A stretch of 42,486 nt of DNA from Chara braunii (GCA_003427395.1 BFEA01000691.1:180772-223257); one strand, 5' to 3'; positions 11,755 to 22,034 are shown, counted from the first letter of the stretch. Made by a program: numbers and translations. The notes: generated by a model not told the origin, from the sequence alone.

Positions 11755-12275
11755 CAACAGAAAAATTCTCACGAAAAATGAAAGTTGAAAAAAATTCTAA
11801 AAAATAAAAATCCTTCATACTTATGAATTATCATTCCAATGTTCATCCAATTCTAAAATTTCCAATTTTATTTGATAAGTTCCCGTCTAAATATGAGTTT
11901 TCCCTTCCAACTACATCTATTTGTTCAAGATGGAATGAAAGTCTGGACGAGTTTATGAAATGTTTTAATTAAACTTTCATTCTACTACAACAAATATCTT
12001 CTAATTTAAATTGAATTAACCTATTTATGACTGAAAATCTTTACTTAGAATGGCAATCCAATTAAAATATTTCATGAACTCGTCCAGACTTTCATTCCGT
12101 CTCTAGCATGCAGTTCAAATAAGAAGGGATACCCCATTCTTGGAAGGAAAATTTTCAAGTAAGAAGGAAAATTTTAAAATTGGAATTACATTTTTTAAGA
12201 TGTAATGAAAATTTGAAATTTAGAATGTAATTTTAATATAGAATGATTATTTAATTCTGGAAAATTTTTCTGTTG
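11755..12275. mobile_element. AT-rich inverted-repeat element (MITE) in LINE
   Basis: A 521-bp AT-rich insert with terminal inverted repeats: CAACAGAAAAATT at 11755 and its complement ending at 12275. Inside is a second pair of 39-nt arms (11932-11970 and 12060-12098) matching at 37 of 39 positions. It separates the LINE endonuclease (which ends near 12289) from LINE sequence that resumes near 11750, so it is a later insertion. I see no clear target-site duplication beyond CC on both sides. It has no coding capacity and is probably a non-autonomous DNA transposon. Confidence 0.65.
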
Positions 12276-12288
12276 CCTTCCAAAATTC

Positions 12289-13200
12289 TCAGGCATGCCT
12301 TAGGTATTGTTGGAAGGATTGTAGATGCAACAGGGACGTATTCAGTTTATAGTAGCCAGACCCACGATCGGGTTTCTTTTGAAAAGCCAGAGCGGTCATG
12401 CACATCTTGTGATCAAAACTTGGGAAGGGGCTTAGTGAAAGGATTGTCGTCATGGTCAAAACCCCTTTCAGTGTGTCTGTCAGAAGGATCAGGTCTATTC
12501 GGAATTTTGATAACCTAGTTAGGTCATTGTTTCTTATGCAAGAGAAGACACGTTCAATATGATACAAATGTCTGAAGGAATCAGAAAGGGAAAGATAGTC
12601 ACACACATTTTGTAGCACGTTCATCCTCCTCCACATTCCCCACAGTGACTGTGGATGGGGGGACCCTCCAACGATCGAGCCACCTGTCTGAAGCAGCATT
12701 GAAGTCTCCAGTAAGGATCAAGGGCATGTCAGGATGTGTTTTGGTTGTAATTTTTTCCACGAAGGTCACGCGCTCCTGCACTAAGTTAGGTGCAAATATG
12801 CACATAATGTTCACCATCTCTAACTCTAACATACTCAATATGGACACCCACCTGCCTTCCTTTTTATCTGTCTCCCATTGGATCACTTCCGGCCTTGAGT
12901 CTGGAAGGATCCATATGGCCACGCGAGTTTGAGGACCATGCGGTGGTTTGGCATGTCCATTAAATGTGTCTCTTGAACACATAACATACCTGGCCAGGAC
13001 CTCCCTTCCACCCCTCGCAAAAGGTCCCATGTTGCTTGAGTTTTATTATGGCAATTGGATGCCAATCCATTTACGTTAATGGATCTAAGATCCAAATCCG
13101 CCGTTTGTAGGGTTTTTTTCCATGCGTTGTCACCCAGTCCATCATTCCATTTTTGTCTGCCCCGTTTGTTGTTTGCGTGGTTGATTAGATAAAGGTGGTG
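12289..13200 (-). pseudogene. LINE APE-type endonuclease, disrupted
   Basis: Three overlapping minus-strand frames together cover the whole domain. The first has SINVNGLAS and, near 13000, the catalytic CVQETHL. The second (12599-13030) has the LTGDFNA motif near 12700. The third (12289-12699) has FRIDLILLTDTL and the final FDHKMCMTALAF segment that corresponds to the SDH motif, here FDH, so the conserved serine is lost. The frame changes twice. This enzyme would nick target DNA to prime reverse transcription. Confidence 0.75.
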
Positions 13201-13275
13201 GTTTTTTTTGTAGGACCGTTCTTCTGTGTTTTGGAAGAACATGGTCAAATTCTCTGCCAAGGTTGCTGGTCCCAT

Positions 13276-14302
13276 AAATTCTAAGGTGACCGTCAGCCAA
13301 ACATTGTTCTAAGTCCAATTCCACACAACAAAGTTTTTTAACTTTTTTTTTTTTGTTTTTAAGTTTTTCAACATTTTTTGTTTTTTTCGTTGTTTTGCAC
13401 TGGGGCCGCCCAATACCCCCTGCCTGGGGACCAAGTCCCACTAGCGGAGGTGTTATTCCTGCTGTCAGGAATGTGTGACAGTGTCGATGCAGCATCACAA
13501 ATGGAGGAAGAAAAAAGAAAACATGAGAAAGAGGGATCTGGGATCCGTAATGATGGGACAGACTGAAGACGGGCCAATGACAGTGGTTGTGAGCTAGTAC
13601 GTCATTCGGACCTTATAGCTGCTCAAAGAAATGAGCTTACCACAACGGTAAGAGCAGCTATTAAACCACATAAAGTTGTGCTCGTTAACGCGCCACAATT
13701 TTAAGAAACGTACGAGCCACTACAAGAGTGCCCAAATTCATGCAACTAGAAACGTTTCTACTTTTTTTTTTTTCGCGGCCGATAGTTGGTTCAAGTACAG
13801 GTGGTTTAAAAATAGGACTGGTGGTCCTCCTCTGTAGCCCATTGTGGGTCAGGCTACAGGTGAGGACCACTCTACACTTGTGAGCAAAAATGTGGCGAAA
13901 TGTTTGGCCAATGGGAAACCGCCTTTGGGGCGCCCTTACCTCTGATTGCTTCGTGAAAAGACCTATCCGTCTATGCATCCTACGGTCACTTTACTTCAGT
14001 GGTGAGAAAAGGTGTCACACACAACGAAGGTCCCCTACCCTAGAACAAAACCTCCGCTAGTGGATTTGGGCTCAGGGGTCCTGCTTGGCTATGGTTGTAT
14101 GGAGAAACAGTCTACATCAGGGGCAAAGAGGTACAATCATCAGGTACCAATAGCAAGACCGTGTGTTTATGTGCGTCCACTCTTTGTCGTCTTCTCCGCA
14201 TGCAAGCCATGTGTAACTCTCACTGAGATTTCACTGCAATTGTACCTCCATGAGGATGCCCACCGGTCATGATGTAGCCTATATATATTTATATACTAGG
14301 GG
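13276..14302. other. Gene-less interval with T-rich tract and dyad
   Basis: No gene. T-rich runs at 13338-13390 lie just upstream of the LINE. At 13617-13661 a nested dyad (AGCTGCTC ... TTACC ... GGTAA ... GAGCAGCT) could be a tRNA-like fold, but it lacks a good B box. The sequence just before 14300 is TATA-rich (TATATATATTTATATA near 14281). Confidence 0.35.
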
Positions 14303-14510
14303 GTGTTTCCTGACACAGTCCTATCTTTTTTCTTTTTCTTTTTCTTTTATGTTATAGAAAAACAACCTGGGTTGATGCTAGGGAAGTTGATAAGAGGAGA
14401 CTACCCTAGCATTCTCTGGGAAGCTTCATCTATTAGTAGTAGCACCTGCTGGAAAGCGGGTCCAACGTCACACACATTGAGAGTTCATAAATTATTGAGT
14501 AAGAGTTGAT
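14303..14510 (-). mobile_element. SINE-like segment ending in A-rich tail
   Basis: On the minus strand a roughly 150-bp body ends in an A-rich tail (the plus strand shows T-rich TTTTTTCTTTTTC at 14325-14347). The head shares short words with the segment at 7720-7634. No clear A and B boxes are visible. It may be a retroposed RNA fragment. Confidence 0.25.
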
Positions 14511-14539
14511 TCTGATAGTGATGCCTACAACGGCAGGCC

Positions 14540-14870
14540 AAGGCAGGTAATTCCTGCCAAGCTAAGGGTTGGAGAGGGTGAGGCCTGATGGGCCACAGGC
14601 TGGAGGGACGGCTTACTGGGTGCAGCCCTTAAAATAGAGGGGCTGCTGTTTCTGCTCCTGTGATAGGAGTTAGCCCAGTAGTAGGTGAACGCACTGAACC
14701 GCCACGTTGCAGATATGGGGATCGAATTTAGAATGCGCCCGAACTGGGCTAGCTCCTTTTGAAGTTGGTCATGGGGATAAGGTACTTTGGGCGCGACCAA
14801 TCTTGGTCGTGCGATCGGCAGAATCACATGGCAAAATCGACCGCGTGCAGATTAGCATGGTCCTTGCGCA
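14540..14870 (+). mobile_element. tRNA-derived SINE-like repeat
   Basis: A diverged copy of the segment found inside D1 (16905-17350) and D2. It has a pol III-like A box TAGCCCAGTAGT at 14671-14682 (11 of 12 to consensus) and, 46 bp later, a B-box-like GGATCGAATTT (about 14719-14729). This is the normal tRNA spacing. It also keeps small hairpins (GGCAGG/CCTGCC near 14541; GCAGCCC/GGGCTGC near 14621; a 10-bp stem with one wobble at about 14790). This suggests that D picked up, or gave rise to, a SINE. Confidence 0.45.
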
Positions 14871-14945
14871 TGGATTCTACGATTAAATGAAGACAAAAAA
14901 AATTAAAATTTTTAAAATAAAAAACAACTTTGATTTTTTTGGATC

Positions 14946-15053
14946 TATATAGATTCAAACCCGGGTCAGTCTTTCAGTAGCTCGTAGCTGAGAAGTCACG
15001 AGACTAAAGTGGTTGTTGGCCCCTTAGCACAAAAAAAAAAAAAAAAAAAAAAA
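14946..15053 (-). other. tRNA-like remnant beside an A-run
   Basis: The minus strand has ACCCGGGTTTGAATC (near 14953-14967), close to a pol III B box, preceded by sequence that could form a tRNA-like fold. On the plus strand it ends in a homopolymer of about 23 A (15031-15053). The A-run lies on the opposite strand from the B box, so it is not a simple A-tailed SINE in one orientation. Likely a decayed tRNA-derived repeat. Confidence 0.25.
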
Positions 15054-15125
15054 CCTCGTGAATATAGCGAAGATGAAGTCAATTGGATGTAGTTTTTTTC
15101 TCGAGAAGATCATTTCTATGCCGAA

Positions 15126-16400
15126 TGACCTTATCTATTTGTACCTTTCTAAATGATTCTCATTTTCTATCTCCTCTGACTTTTTCGTCTAAATGACCCT
15201 CAACTTAGGAGAAATAAGAATAATTGGAAGTTACTTGCAGTGGACAATTTTTTTTTCTCTAAGGAGCATCTAGGACGGGGATTCGTTGCTTTAGGAGCCG
15301 ACCTTGTTATCAACCCAGAGTGGACCGTTTTACGTTCTACGGGGGGGTACTTTGTCAATTCGATAAAGACGGTCTGATTTATGACATCCGAGCTTTGTGC
15401 TCGAGCGAGGAGGAGTACCCCAAACTACTTTCTAGAGGTTGAGACATGCAACACTTCGAGTAATGCACCTGATAAAAAATTATTTGCAAAGCAGTCTGTC
15501 ATTCAATAAGATTAGGAATGTATGAAGACAAGTATGTGTATTGTCTTAAAAAAAAACTAAGATCTGTGAAGACCGATGTGGGTACCTAATCTTAGGTTGA
15601 CAGTATGGTGGAATGAATAACTTTGGCGGCGTGTCTCATCAAGTCAAAACTGAGATTGTACGATAACCTTGTCGGCTGCATCAATGTTATTGTCGGTAAC
15701 CAACTCCTTGTTGGCGGTAGTATGATTGTTCTGTGGAGTTCCACCCGGGGTGGTCGGATTTTATTTTGATTTTGTGTTATTGAATGCATCTAGTGATGAT
15801 TTTGATTCTTTCAATTAATATCATTTTAGATTGGATGTATGTTCTGTCGATTCTTTTTTATCCAATTATGAGTGGTTGTTATAACTTTCTTTTAACTGGT
15901 GCATAAAGGGACTAGGATATTGGGGGTTTCACGCTTGGTTGAGACCGTCCTAGTCGATCGGCGTACGCTTCATACTTAGGAGTTCAACGCCCTATCGATT
16001 GAGTGACGTTCGGGTTCAATAGGCGTTTTAATCGCTCGTACCTATGCCATACCGAGCGAGCAAACGCCCTCGGCTGACCTACCGTTGCAATTGCATTTAA
16101 AAGCTTTAGCACGTGGGTCAGTAGCTCGGGGTAGGGATACACCGCTAAGGGAAGCAAGTTGTGCCCTGCAGGAACCTATCATGTCGTAAGGGACCGCAGG
16201 ATGTACGGCTGGCGCATCCGGTTAGAGCGGCGAAGGGACGACGCGACTGCCCCCGTCTCGACGGTTGGCGGTGTTAATTATGCGTCGTCCCCAAGTTGTC
16301 TCTTTGATTTTGTTTTTTTTGTTTAACTCCTGCGTGACACGGCCAAGAGGGTTCCCGCCTCTTCGTGAGAAAATGGGGGGACGCGATGCGCTCGACAACG
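15126..16400 (+). repeat. R repeat, copy 2
   Basis: It matches R1 and R3 over its full length at roughly 80-90 percent by eye and ends with the same GCTCGACAACG. It begins just after a scrap resembling the D end (CATTTCTATGCCGAATGACC), so a D segment was once in front of it. It keeps the covarying stem (16074-16082/16113-16121) and the GGCGTTT/AAACGCC stem (16022-16028/16062-16068). The CCCCTAAGGG pair is reduced by a deletion. It is the most diverged of the three copies. Confidence 0.7.
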
Positions 16401-16474
16401 TACACTCCTCCGATGGCTGCAAACATCACATCATATGATCCCATCAGGAAGGAACAGGTTCCTCTCCACAACGG

Positions 16475-16512
16475 TGTCGGGACAAATACCCTGACAAGGG
16501 TATTTGCCGGAG
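16475..16512. repeat. Terminal hairpin of D1
   Basis: GACAAATACCCT and AGGGTATTTG(C) face each other across a 3-4-nt loop and form an inverted repeat at the very start of D. The same structure opens D2 (22035) and, in modified form, copy E1 (141). It marks the 5' boundary of the family and may be a recognition or termination structure. Function unknown. Confidence 0.65.
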
Positions 16513-16960
16513 TTTTTCAACGTCGGACATCGTGCGACTTTTTCATGGAGTTGAAGTACTTGATGAGATTCACGTTGCCAAAAGTTTATTTAGACCTCAC
16601 CGCTAACTGAGAGACTAAAAGATTTTAGAACCCTAGTCCGGACGCCTGTGGCATCCGAGAGTAATGGCAATACCCGGCAGTCCTTCGCCTTTCGTCGGGG
16701 TTGTAAGGGCGTGCCGGTGTTGAGGTACTAAGGTTAGACCTATTCTACCTAAAATAATGTCGCGCGGCTGCTAAGCTGCGCGATTCAGAGCCTATGGGGT
16801 TAAATAAGAACTGTCGTCGGAGGGTTGGAATCACGACGGCGGCCGAAGGACCCATCAACCTGCCTACTGAGAATTGGAGGCCGTCGCGGTAGGTGCAGAC
16901 GGCCAACAAAAGGGGCTGGGCAAGGGAGGCAGGGCCTGCTGACTGTAGGTTGGGCCTACT

Positions 16961-17222
16961 GGGAGTTGCACCTCTACATATAGAAGAGGTGAAGAACTCG
17001 CTTCCGTAATAGGAGCTAGCCTAAAAGGTTATGACGCAAAACTTTCACCCAGCAGATACTGGGATCAAGTCCTGTCTCTTATACACATCTAGATGTGTAT
17101 AAGAGACAGGAGGGAGTTGCACCTCTACATATAGAAGAGGTGAAGAACTCGCTTCCGTAATAGGAGCTAGCCTAAAAGGTTATGACGCAAAACTTTCACC
17201 CAGCAGATACTGGGATCAAGTC
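16961..17222. other. Assembly artifact: duplicated 111 bp around adapter
   Basis: The 111 bp at 16961-17071 are repeated exactly at 17112-17222, separated by the 38-bp adapter and two bases. The sister copy D2 has this sequence once (from 22501) with no adapter. The natural sequence therefore has one copy, and 151 bp should be removed here. Confidence 0.93.
17072..17109. other. Nextera mate-pair junction adapter
   Basis: CTGTCTCTTATACACATCT (17072-17090) is followed at once by its reverse complement (17091-17109). These are the two joined Tn5 mosaic ends used as circularisation junction in Nextera mate-pair libraries. It is library DNA that was not trimmed before assembly, not a biological palindrome or an insertion sequence. 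Confidence 0.97.
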
Positions 17223-17232
17223 CGAACGCACG
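17112..17232 (+). mobile_element. SINE-like segment inside D1
   Basis: A-box-like TAGCCTAAAAGG (17168-17179) and B-box-like GGGATCAAGTCC (17212-17223), in the same order and spacing as the copy at 14540-14870, but more decayed. The same segment sits in D2 near 22556-22613. Confidence 0.35.
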
Positions 17233-17239
17233 CGCCCAA

Positions 17240-19104
17240 CTGGGCAAGCTCCTTTTTGGAGCTGGTCGTTGGGGTTGGAGGCGCGGTCAATTTCGACTGT
17301 GAGATCTCGAGATCTCACGGTTGAAAACGACCGCGCAGATACTTCATGGCCGCTACACAAGGATGACACGTATAAATCGAGTAACAAAAAAAAAAAAAAT
17401 CTAAACTATCTACAGCGCCAGATGGCGCTACCAGGAAAAAAGGGACTTAGTGTCCCAGAGGAAGAAAACAGGCGCCCGTTGAAAACGGGCAGCCGATTTT
17501 AGGTAGGTTAGTTTTTGTTTTTCCTGATTTTTTTTCTATTTTTAGATTTTTTTTAGATTCTTTTAGACTCTAGTTGAGCGCCCCGTTCGTTTTTAAAACG
17601 GGTTGCAGGGCAAGGGAGCACCTGAACCCGGCGCTTATGGCGCCTAGGTACAGGCGCACGAGAAATGGAAAACGGGGGGGGGAAGGAATGACTGTGCCAG
17701 ACTGTTTCGTCGGGATTGCACCGACTCATCAGGAGGTTGAACCTCGACAATCAGCCTCTGCGCCTGAACCCGGCGCCGATAGCGTCTAGGTTCAGGCACA
17801 GACAGACAGAGAGAGAGAGAGAGAGAGAGGGGACCTACCTACCTACCTACTTACCTGGTTGGCCCCTCGTCGAAAACTCCAACGACAGGATGAGCAAAAT
17901 CGAATGAATCTTCCGCTAGAACATCGAAATATACACACCCACATGTTGTCTTTCCTCTCCCCTCAGTCGAATTCAGGGTCTGCGCCCGTTCGTTCGAAGA
18001 AACGGGCAGCAGACTCAACTTCAGGTAAAGTTTTTTTTTTTTTTTGCTTTTTAGTTTTTCTTTTCCCTTCCCCATTTTGTGGCCATTAGACAGCAGAATA
18101 TGGGGGGAAACGGGAAAAGGGGCAGAAACGAGGGAAACTGCCTCATGAAAAACTGTAAAAAAATAATAATAATAAATAAATAAAAATGAAATGAGGCAAC
18201 AGCCTCGTGAAAACAAAAACAAAAAGAACAGCCTTTTCAGGCTGTAAGGGAGCAAACCCAACTCCCCACCCACGAAGCCACGAATATTCGTGGCCACGAG
18301 ATTCAAGATCTCATGGCTAACGACGTGCGCGTGGGAATGGGGCTGTGGGAACTAGCTGGAGAAAGGAAGGAGGTTGGAGAAACGGGAGGATGGGATGGGG
18401 AGGACCTACCTCTCCCAACCTGACAACTGTCCTCCCCGTTTTCAGGGGAGGGCAGAGGTAGAAGGGAGAAAAGGAAAAAGAAAAAAGCCACGGCCACGAA
18501 TGTGGCCGCAGCTATGATCAGATACAGGCCAAACTGGCCTGAATGTGACTCAGGCCAGAGGGTGGGGAAATGAAGAGGTGGTGAGGAGAACATGGCTGGA
18601 AACAGCCATTTTCCCGCTGAACCTGCACTCAGTATGGGGCTGAGTGCAGGGAAAAAGGAGAAAAAGAGGGGGGCAGTTGAGTACAACTGCCACCCTAAGT
18701 GTGTGGCTGAGGTGAGACAGCCTCAGTCCGTTGATCTGGCTCAGATCCACGGGCCCACGCAAGTGAGGAATTTTGCCTGGGGGCAGCTGAGGCTGTTGCT
18801 GCCCTCCTCAACCACTACAAAAGAGGCAGCTGTGCCCATGCTGCCTCACACTTGCCTCCAGCTGCTAGTGTGTGATAGCACACTTGCCTCATTGTTGGAG
18901 TGCTGGAGAGGAGGCAGGAGTCCTGCCGGCGGAGCTGGAGGACTGCAAAGGAGCGCCGGACAAGGAGGAGGGCAGCCATAGCCAAGGAAGGGAGCACTCT
19001 GCTCCCCTCCCCTCTGGCTGGTGCTGGTCCCACGGGACGGACCCAGGGACTCTGCAGGGCTACGGCAGTGCGACAAAGTGGAATTTGGGCCTGGGGCCCA
19101 AATT
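17240..19104. repeat. Run of adjacent hairpins in D1
   Basis: About 26 short inverted repeats follow one another with small loops. Examples (stem positions): 17414-17429 (7 bp, loop 2), 17474-17490 (7), 17582-17602 (6), 17630-17644 (5), 17762-17797 (9), 17984-18007 (7), 18139-18198 (8, long loop), 18229-18244 (6), 18277-18294 (perfect 18-nt palindrome), 18431-18451 (7), 18492-18507 (6), 18525-18541 (7), 18536-18556 (7), 18592-18609 (7, GAAA loop), 18622-18650 (11), 18672-18691 (8), 18707-18726 (6), 18733-18747 (6), 18823-18847 (8), 18867-18884 (6), 18913-18927 (7), 18990-19006 (7), 19082-19104 (10, loop 3). D2 carries the same set with some stems broken. Not a CRISPR array: stems differ in sequence and there are no spacers. 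Confidence 0.85.
17281..17336. repeat. 56-nt near-perfect palindrome
   Basis: The two 28-nt arms meet at 17308/17309 with no loop. They match at 24 of 28 positions, with GCGCGGTC at the outside and GTGAGATCTC at the centre. The same sequence is present in D2 (about 22670-22725). The SINE-like copy at 14.8 kb has a shorter related stem (GCGCGACC/GGTCGTGC). Confidence 0.85.
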
Positions 19105-19252
19105 TTACTAATTTTGGTCTGCCATTTTTCCACTACGGTGGGGAGGTGCTGCCAAAATTGTACAGCGTCAGAGCGGCGTCGACGCAGGTTCTACGGCAGT
19201 GGTACGGAAGTGATGTCAAACTTTTGCGGCGGCGACGCAGGTTCTACGGCAG

Positions 19253-19702
19253 TGGCGCGGAAGCGCTGCCGTAATTTTTGTGGTAGCGGCACTAAGTTTG
19301 GCGGTGGTGGTGCGGAAGCGCTGTCGATTTTTTGCGGCAGCGGCACTAAGTTTGACGGCGGAGGTGCGGAAGCGCTGCCAAATTTTTGCAGCAGCGGCAC
19401 TAAGTTTGACGGCAATGGTGCGGAAGCGCTGCCGAATTTTTGCGGCAGTGGCAGTAAGTTTGAAGGCAAAGGTGCGGAAGCGCTGGCAAATTTTTGCAGC
19501 GGCGGCACTAAGTTTGACGGCTGTGGTGCAGAAGCGCTGCTGAATTTTTGCGGCAGCGACACTAAGTTTGACGGCGGTGGTGCGGAAGCGCTGCCGAATT
19601 TTTGCAGCGGCGGCACTAAGTTTGACGGGGGAAGCGCTGCCGAATTTTTGCGGCAGCGGCACTGAGTTTGACGACGGTAGTACGGAAGCGCTGCCGAATT
19701 TT
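19253..19702. repeat. 54-bp minisatellite in D1
   Basis: About eight tandem units of 54 bp, each with ACTAAGTTTGACGGCGG, GCGGAAGCGCTGCC and AATTTTTGCGGCAGCGGC. One unit near 19629 is shortened by 8 bp. Because 54 is divisible by three and units lack stops, several frames stay open on both strands. The 214-codon frame (18-residue repeat with FCGSGTKFDGG) is a consequence of this, not evidence for a gene. Confidence 0.9.
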
Positions 19703-20473
19703 TTCACAACGACGGCATAAGATTTACTGCGGTGACGGCAGTATTTTTTTTTTTTTTACATTGAGAGGCAACTGGGCATTTGCACAGTGAAGGTGCCGCT
19801 AGAGTGGTGTATTTTGAGGTAATGTGGACTTGACGGCGCAGTAACGCGGTGGCAGCGGAAGCAATTGGCAGCGACACTTACGGAAAAATAAGTGAGGGGG
19901 TGTTGTGGCAGGTGGTCGCAGCAAGAGAGTGGTGTCGATCACTTTGCTGACGACTAGGGACGACTACCTTCTCGTAAAAAAGGAACGTAATTCTATACGG
20001 CCTTCTTGAGTGTGTCGTACAACTTCACTCAAGGTCAGTGGTCAGTGGTCAGTTAGTGGACGACTCAGACTCCCTTCATACCTGTGTGCACCTACACATT
20101 GCTTGACCCTTTTGCTTTGAATTTTCAGGATAAAAGGTTGAGTGAGATAGTGGGCGTCATGCATGAGTGAAAAGGTGGGTCTGACGTGAGTAGTGGAACT
20201 TTGCTCGTCTTTTTTTGATTATGTTGTATGTGTGTTGTGCAGGTAGGTAGAAGGGTGCTTGCAAAGAAGATTGATCATGCCTATTTGAGGAAAGGAAAAA
20301 TGATTATCTTCTCTTTACTTCTCACCTGCCTGAACGTCAAGAAGATTTCCTTGTTTTGAAAATGTTAATTATGCAATGTCAGTACTGTAGAAACGAATTC
20401 GATTGAAAGAAAGTAGATAAGTTCAAATAGGACTTGGTCCTTTTCCCAAAGATTGACCCATTCTATCCCGAAA

Positions 20474-22034
20474 TGAAAAAGGGATTGTGAATAGACGTGA
20501 GGACGGAGTTTGTGTAGATTGGAATATTGTGCCCGTCTTCCCAGCTAAGAAGGAAGACAAAATTATTAGGGATGTGCTTATCGATCGCATGTGGGAGAAA
20601 TTTTGGAGCTAGACTTGTTTTGGATCCATTATTTTACTTTTGAGATATTGTTTTTAAGTCTTGTAGATCTCATGATCTACGCTCATATTTTTCAAGGATT
20701 AGTCAGTTGTTATTACTCGATTAACGTCGGGTCATTCGATTGTTGACTTTATGTGATATTTTACAGAATGGTTTTTCCTAAGTTTATTTTCATTGTGTGG
20801 CATGGATGAACTTTTGTTGTGATTGGGAGATGATGAACCAGGAATCCCTATGAAATTCCATGTGAAGGCGTTCGTTGTGAATTGTTGCAAATTGTATTGT
20901 TGTCAGCTGATTTTGAATACAGTGACCTTTGTGTCATGACTGAGATGATTGTATGTCTGTTATCATGTCACGACAATTTTCTGATGGATTTGTGAGCTCT
21001 GTAGGTGGTAGTGAGGCCTGCGCCAGGGCTATGCTCCTGGTTCATAGTGGGATGTTGTCCTCCGAATCCTGAGTGGCTTAAGGAAGGAGGACTACACTAT
21101 CATTGAAAGGGAGGAAGGTGTTGAGGTCTTGTTAAAAGACTGCATGTAAGGTTAGGCGACTATTGTTTGCCATGAGGGGAGAAGTGATCACCTAACCTCG
21201 TTTCAAACAATGTCACCTTATCTCTATGGTCGGGGTCTGATCAACCTCGGTTGTACGAGGTGGGGCTGTCCTACTCTATGTGCGGGGGATTGATAAGGTC
21301 GCAACACTGAAATCGAAGGGAATGTGGTGAGTCTCGAATCTAAAGCGGGGCTTGATGTCGAGATGCTATCCCGTAAGTGGATTACACCACTCCTCGACGC
21401 ATATCACAAGGAGTTCAGAAGTAACGGGCATGGTAACTTATGTGGATTGGGATGAGTTTCAAGCTTGGACGGGGATTTTTTGATGAATGGTTTCTCTCTG
21501 AATGGTTCGATCAGACTTTGTCTGAACAACTTCCAGGAGGTTGATACGCTTGAGAGGCCTGTCAGGGGTTATTCCTGGCACACTTGAGTTCTACTCAAGT
21601 GCAACAAAGCTATCAACCGAATGAATTTCATCTTGGATCTCACCGGAGGGCTTCCGGTACCATTCAGAGAGACAAGAAGTTTTGAGTGGCCGCCAGTGGG
21701 ATGATGCTGGGATCATTCTGAAAAAGTTCCTTTAAATTGAAGGCTTCCAAGGGCTAGACCTGGGTCCAAGTTTGGATAAGGCTTGCCAGAGGCAAAATCT
21801 GGTATCATTCCATCCACTCATGAGTTGTATTGAGTTAAGGCTTCTTGAAGCTAAATCCAGTTTTTTTTGTTATATTGTTATATGTTGGTGAAAACGTTTC
21901 GGCTTAGTTTCGAACGATCATTCAAATTGTTGTGTATTGTGATAGTTGCTTTCACATAAAACTTTCATAGGCATCCTGACCGTTTAAGTAAATGATCAAT
22001 GACGTGGAAGTCATTCAATGGAGTCTGGGAATGT
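20474..22034. repeat. Spacer X between D1 and D2
   Basis: The 1561 bp that follow D1, in place of an R block. No protein can be recognised. There are a few hairpins of the kind seen in D: GTAGATC/GATCTAC at 20663-20680 and CACTTGAG/CTCAAGTG near 21579-21599. If D1 and D2 were LTRs, this would be the internal region of a non-autonomous element. It has no gag or pol trace. Confidence 0.5.

Larger units (their letters stand above)
8130..13275 (-). mobile_element. Decayed non-LTR retrotransposon (LINE)
   Basis: A minus-strand LINE about 5.1 kb long. In transcription order it has an APE-type endonuclease (13200-12289), a linker interrupted by a nested element, a reverse transcriptase (about 11420-10309) and a C-terminal zinc-finger region (9456-8353). 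Such elements copy themselves through nicking of target DNA and target-primed reverse transcription. Reading frames change many times and there are internal stops, so it is dead. There is no clear ORF1 upstream. Only a T-rich plus-strand stretch (13338-13390) precedes it. The 3' end is uncertain. Plus-strand poly-T at 7617-7633 could be its tail. Confidence 0.8.
16475..20473 (+). repeat. D repeat, copy 1
   Basis: A direct repeat partner of 22035-25885. Without a 151-bp assembly artifact it is about 3848 bp long, against 3851 for D2. It begins with TGTCGGGACAAATACC and a near-perfect hairpin, and ends at CTATCCCGAAA, where the two copies part. Internal order: SINE-like segment, run of adjacent hairpins (about 17240-19104), 54-bp minisatellite (19253-19702), then a G/T-rich part and the conserved end. 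Two long repeats with a short non-coding middle could be LTRs of a non-autonomous retroelement. However, no primer-binding site, no CA end and no target duplication are visible, so a tandem duplication is equally possible. No credible protein is encoded. Confidence 0.8.

Noticed and set aside
17072-17109. Transposon end or IS remnant
   Set aside because: It is exactly the joined Tn5 mosaic ends of a sequencing kit, with a flanking duplication absent from D2.
17182-18306. ORFs of 106 and 151 codons in D1 (and the same in D2)
   Set aside because: They run through hairpins and A/T-rich tracts. Their presence in both copies reflects identical DNA, not selection on protein.
17240-19104. CRISPR array
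   Set aside because: No constant direct repeat and no spacers; every stem has its own sequence, and the genome is eukaryotic.
20458-20612. 51-codon open stretch crossing the D1/X border (VNRREDGVCVDW...)
   Set aside because: It looks protein-like but is short enough to occur by chance and has stops on both sides.
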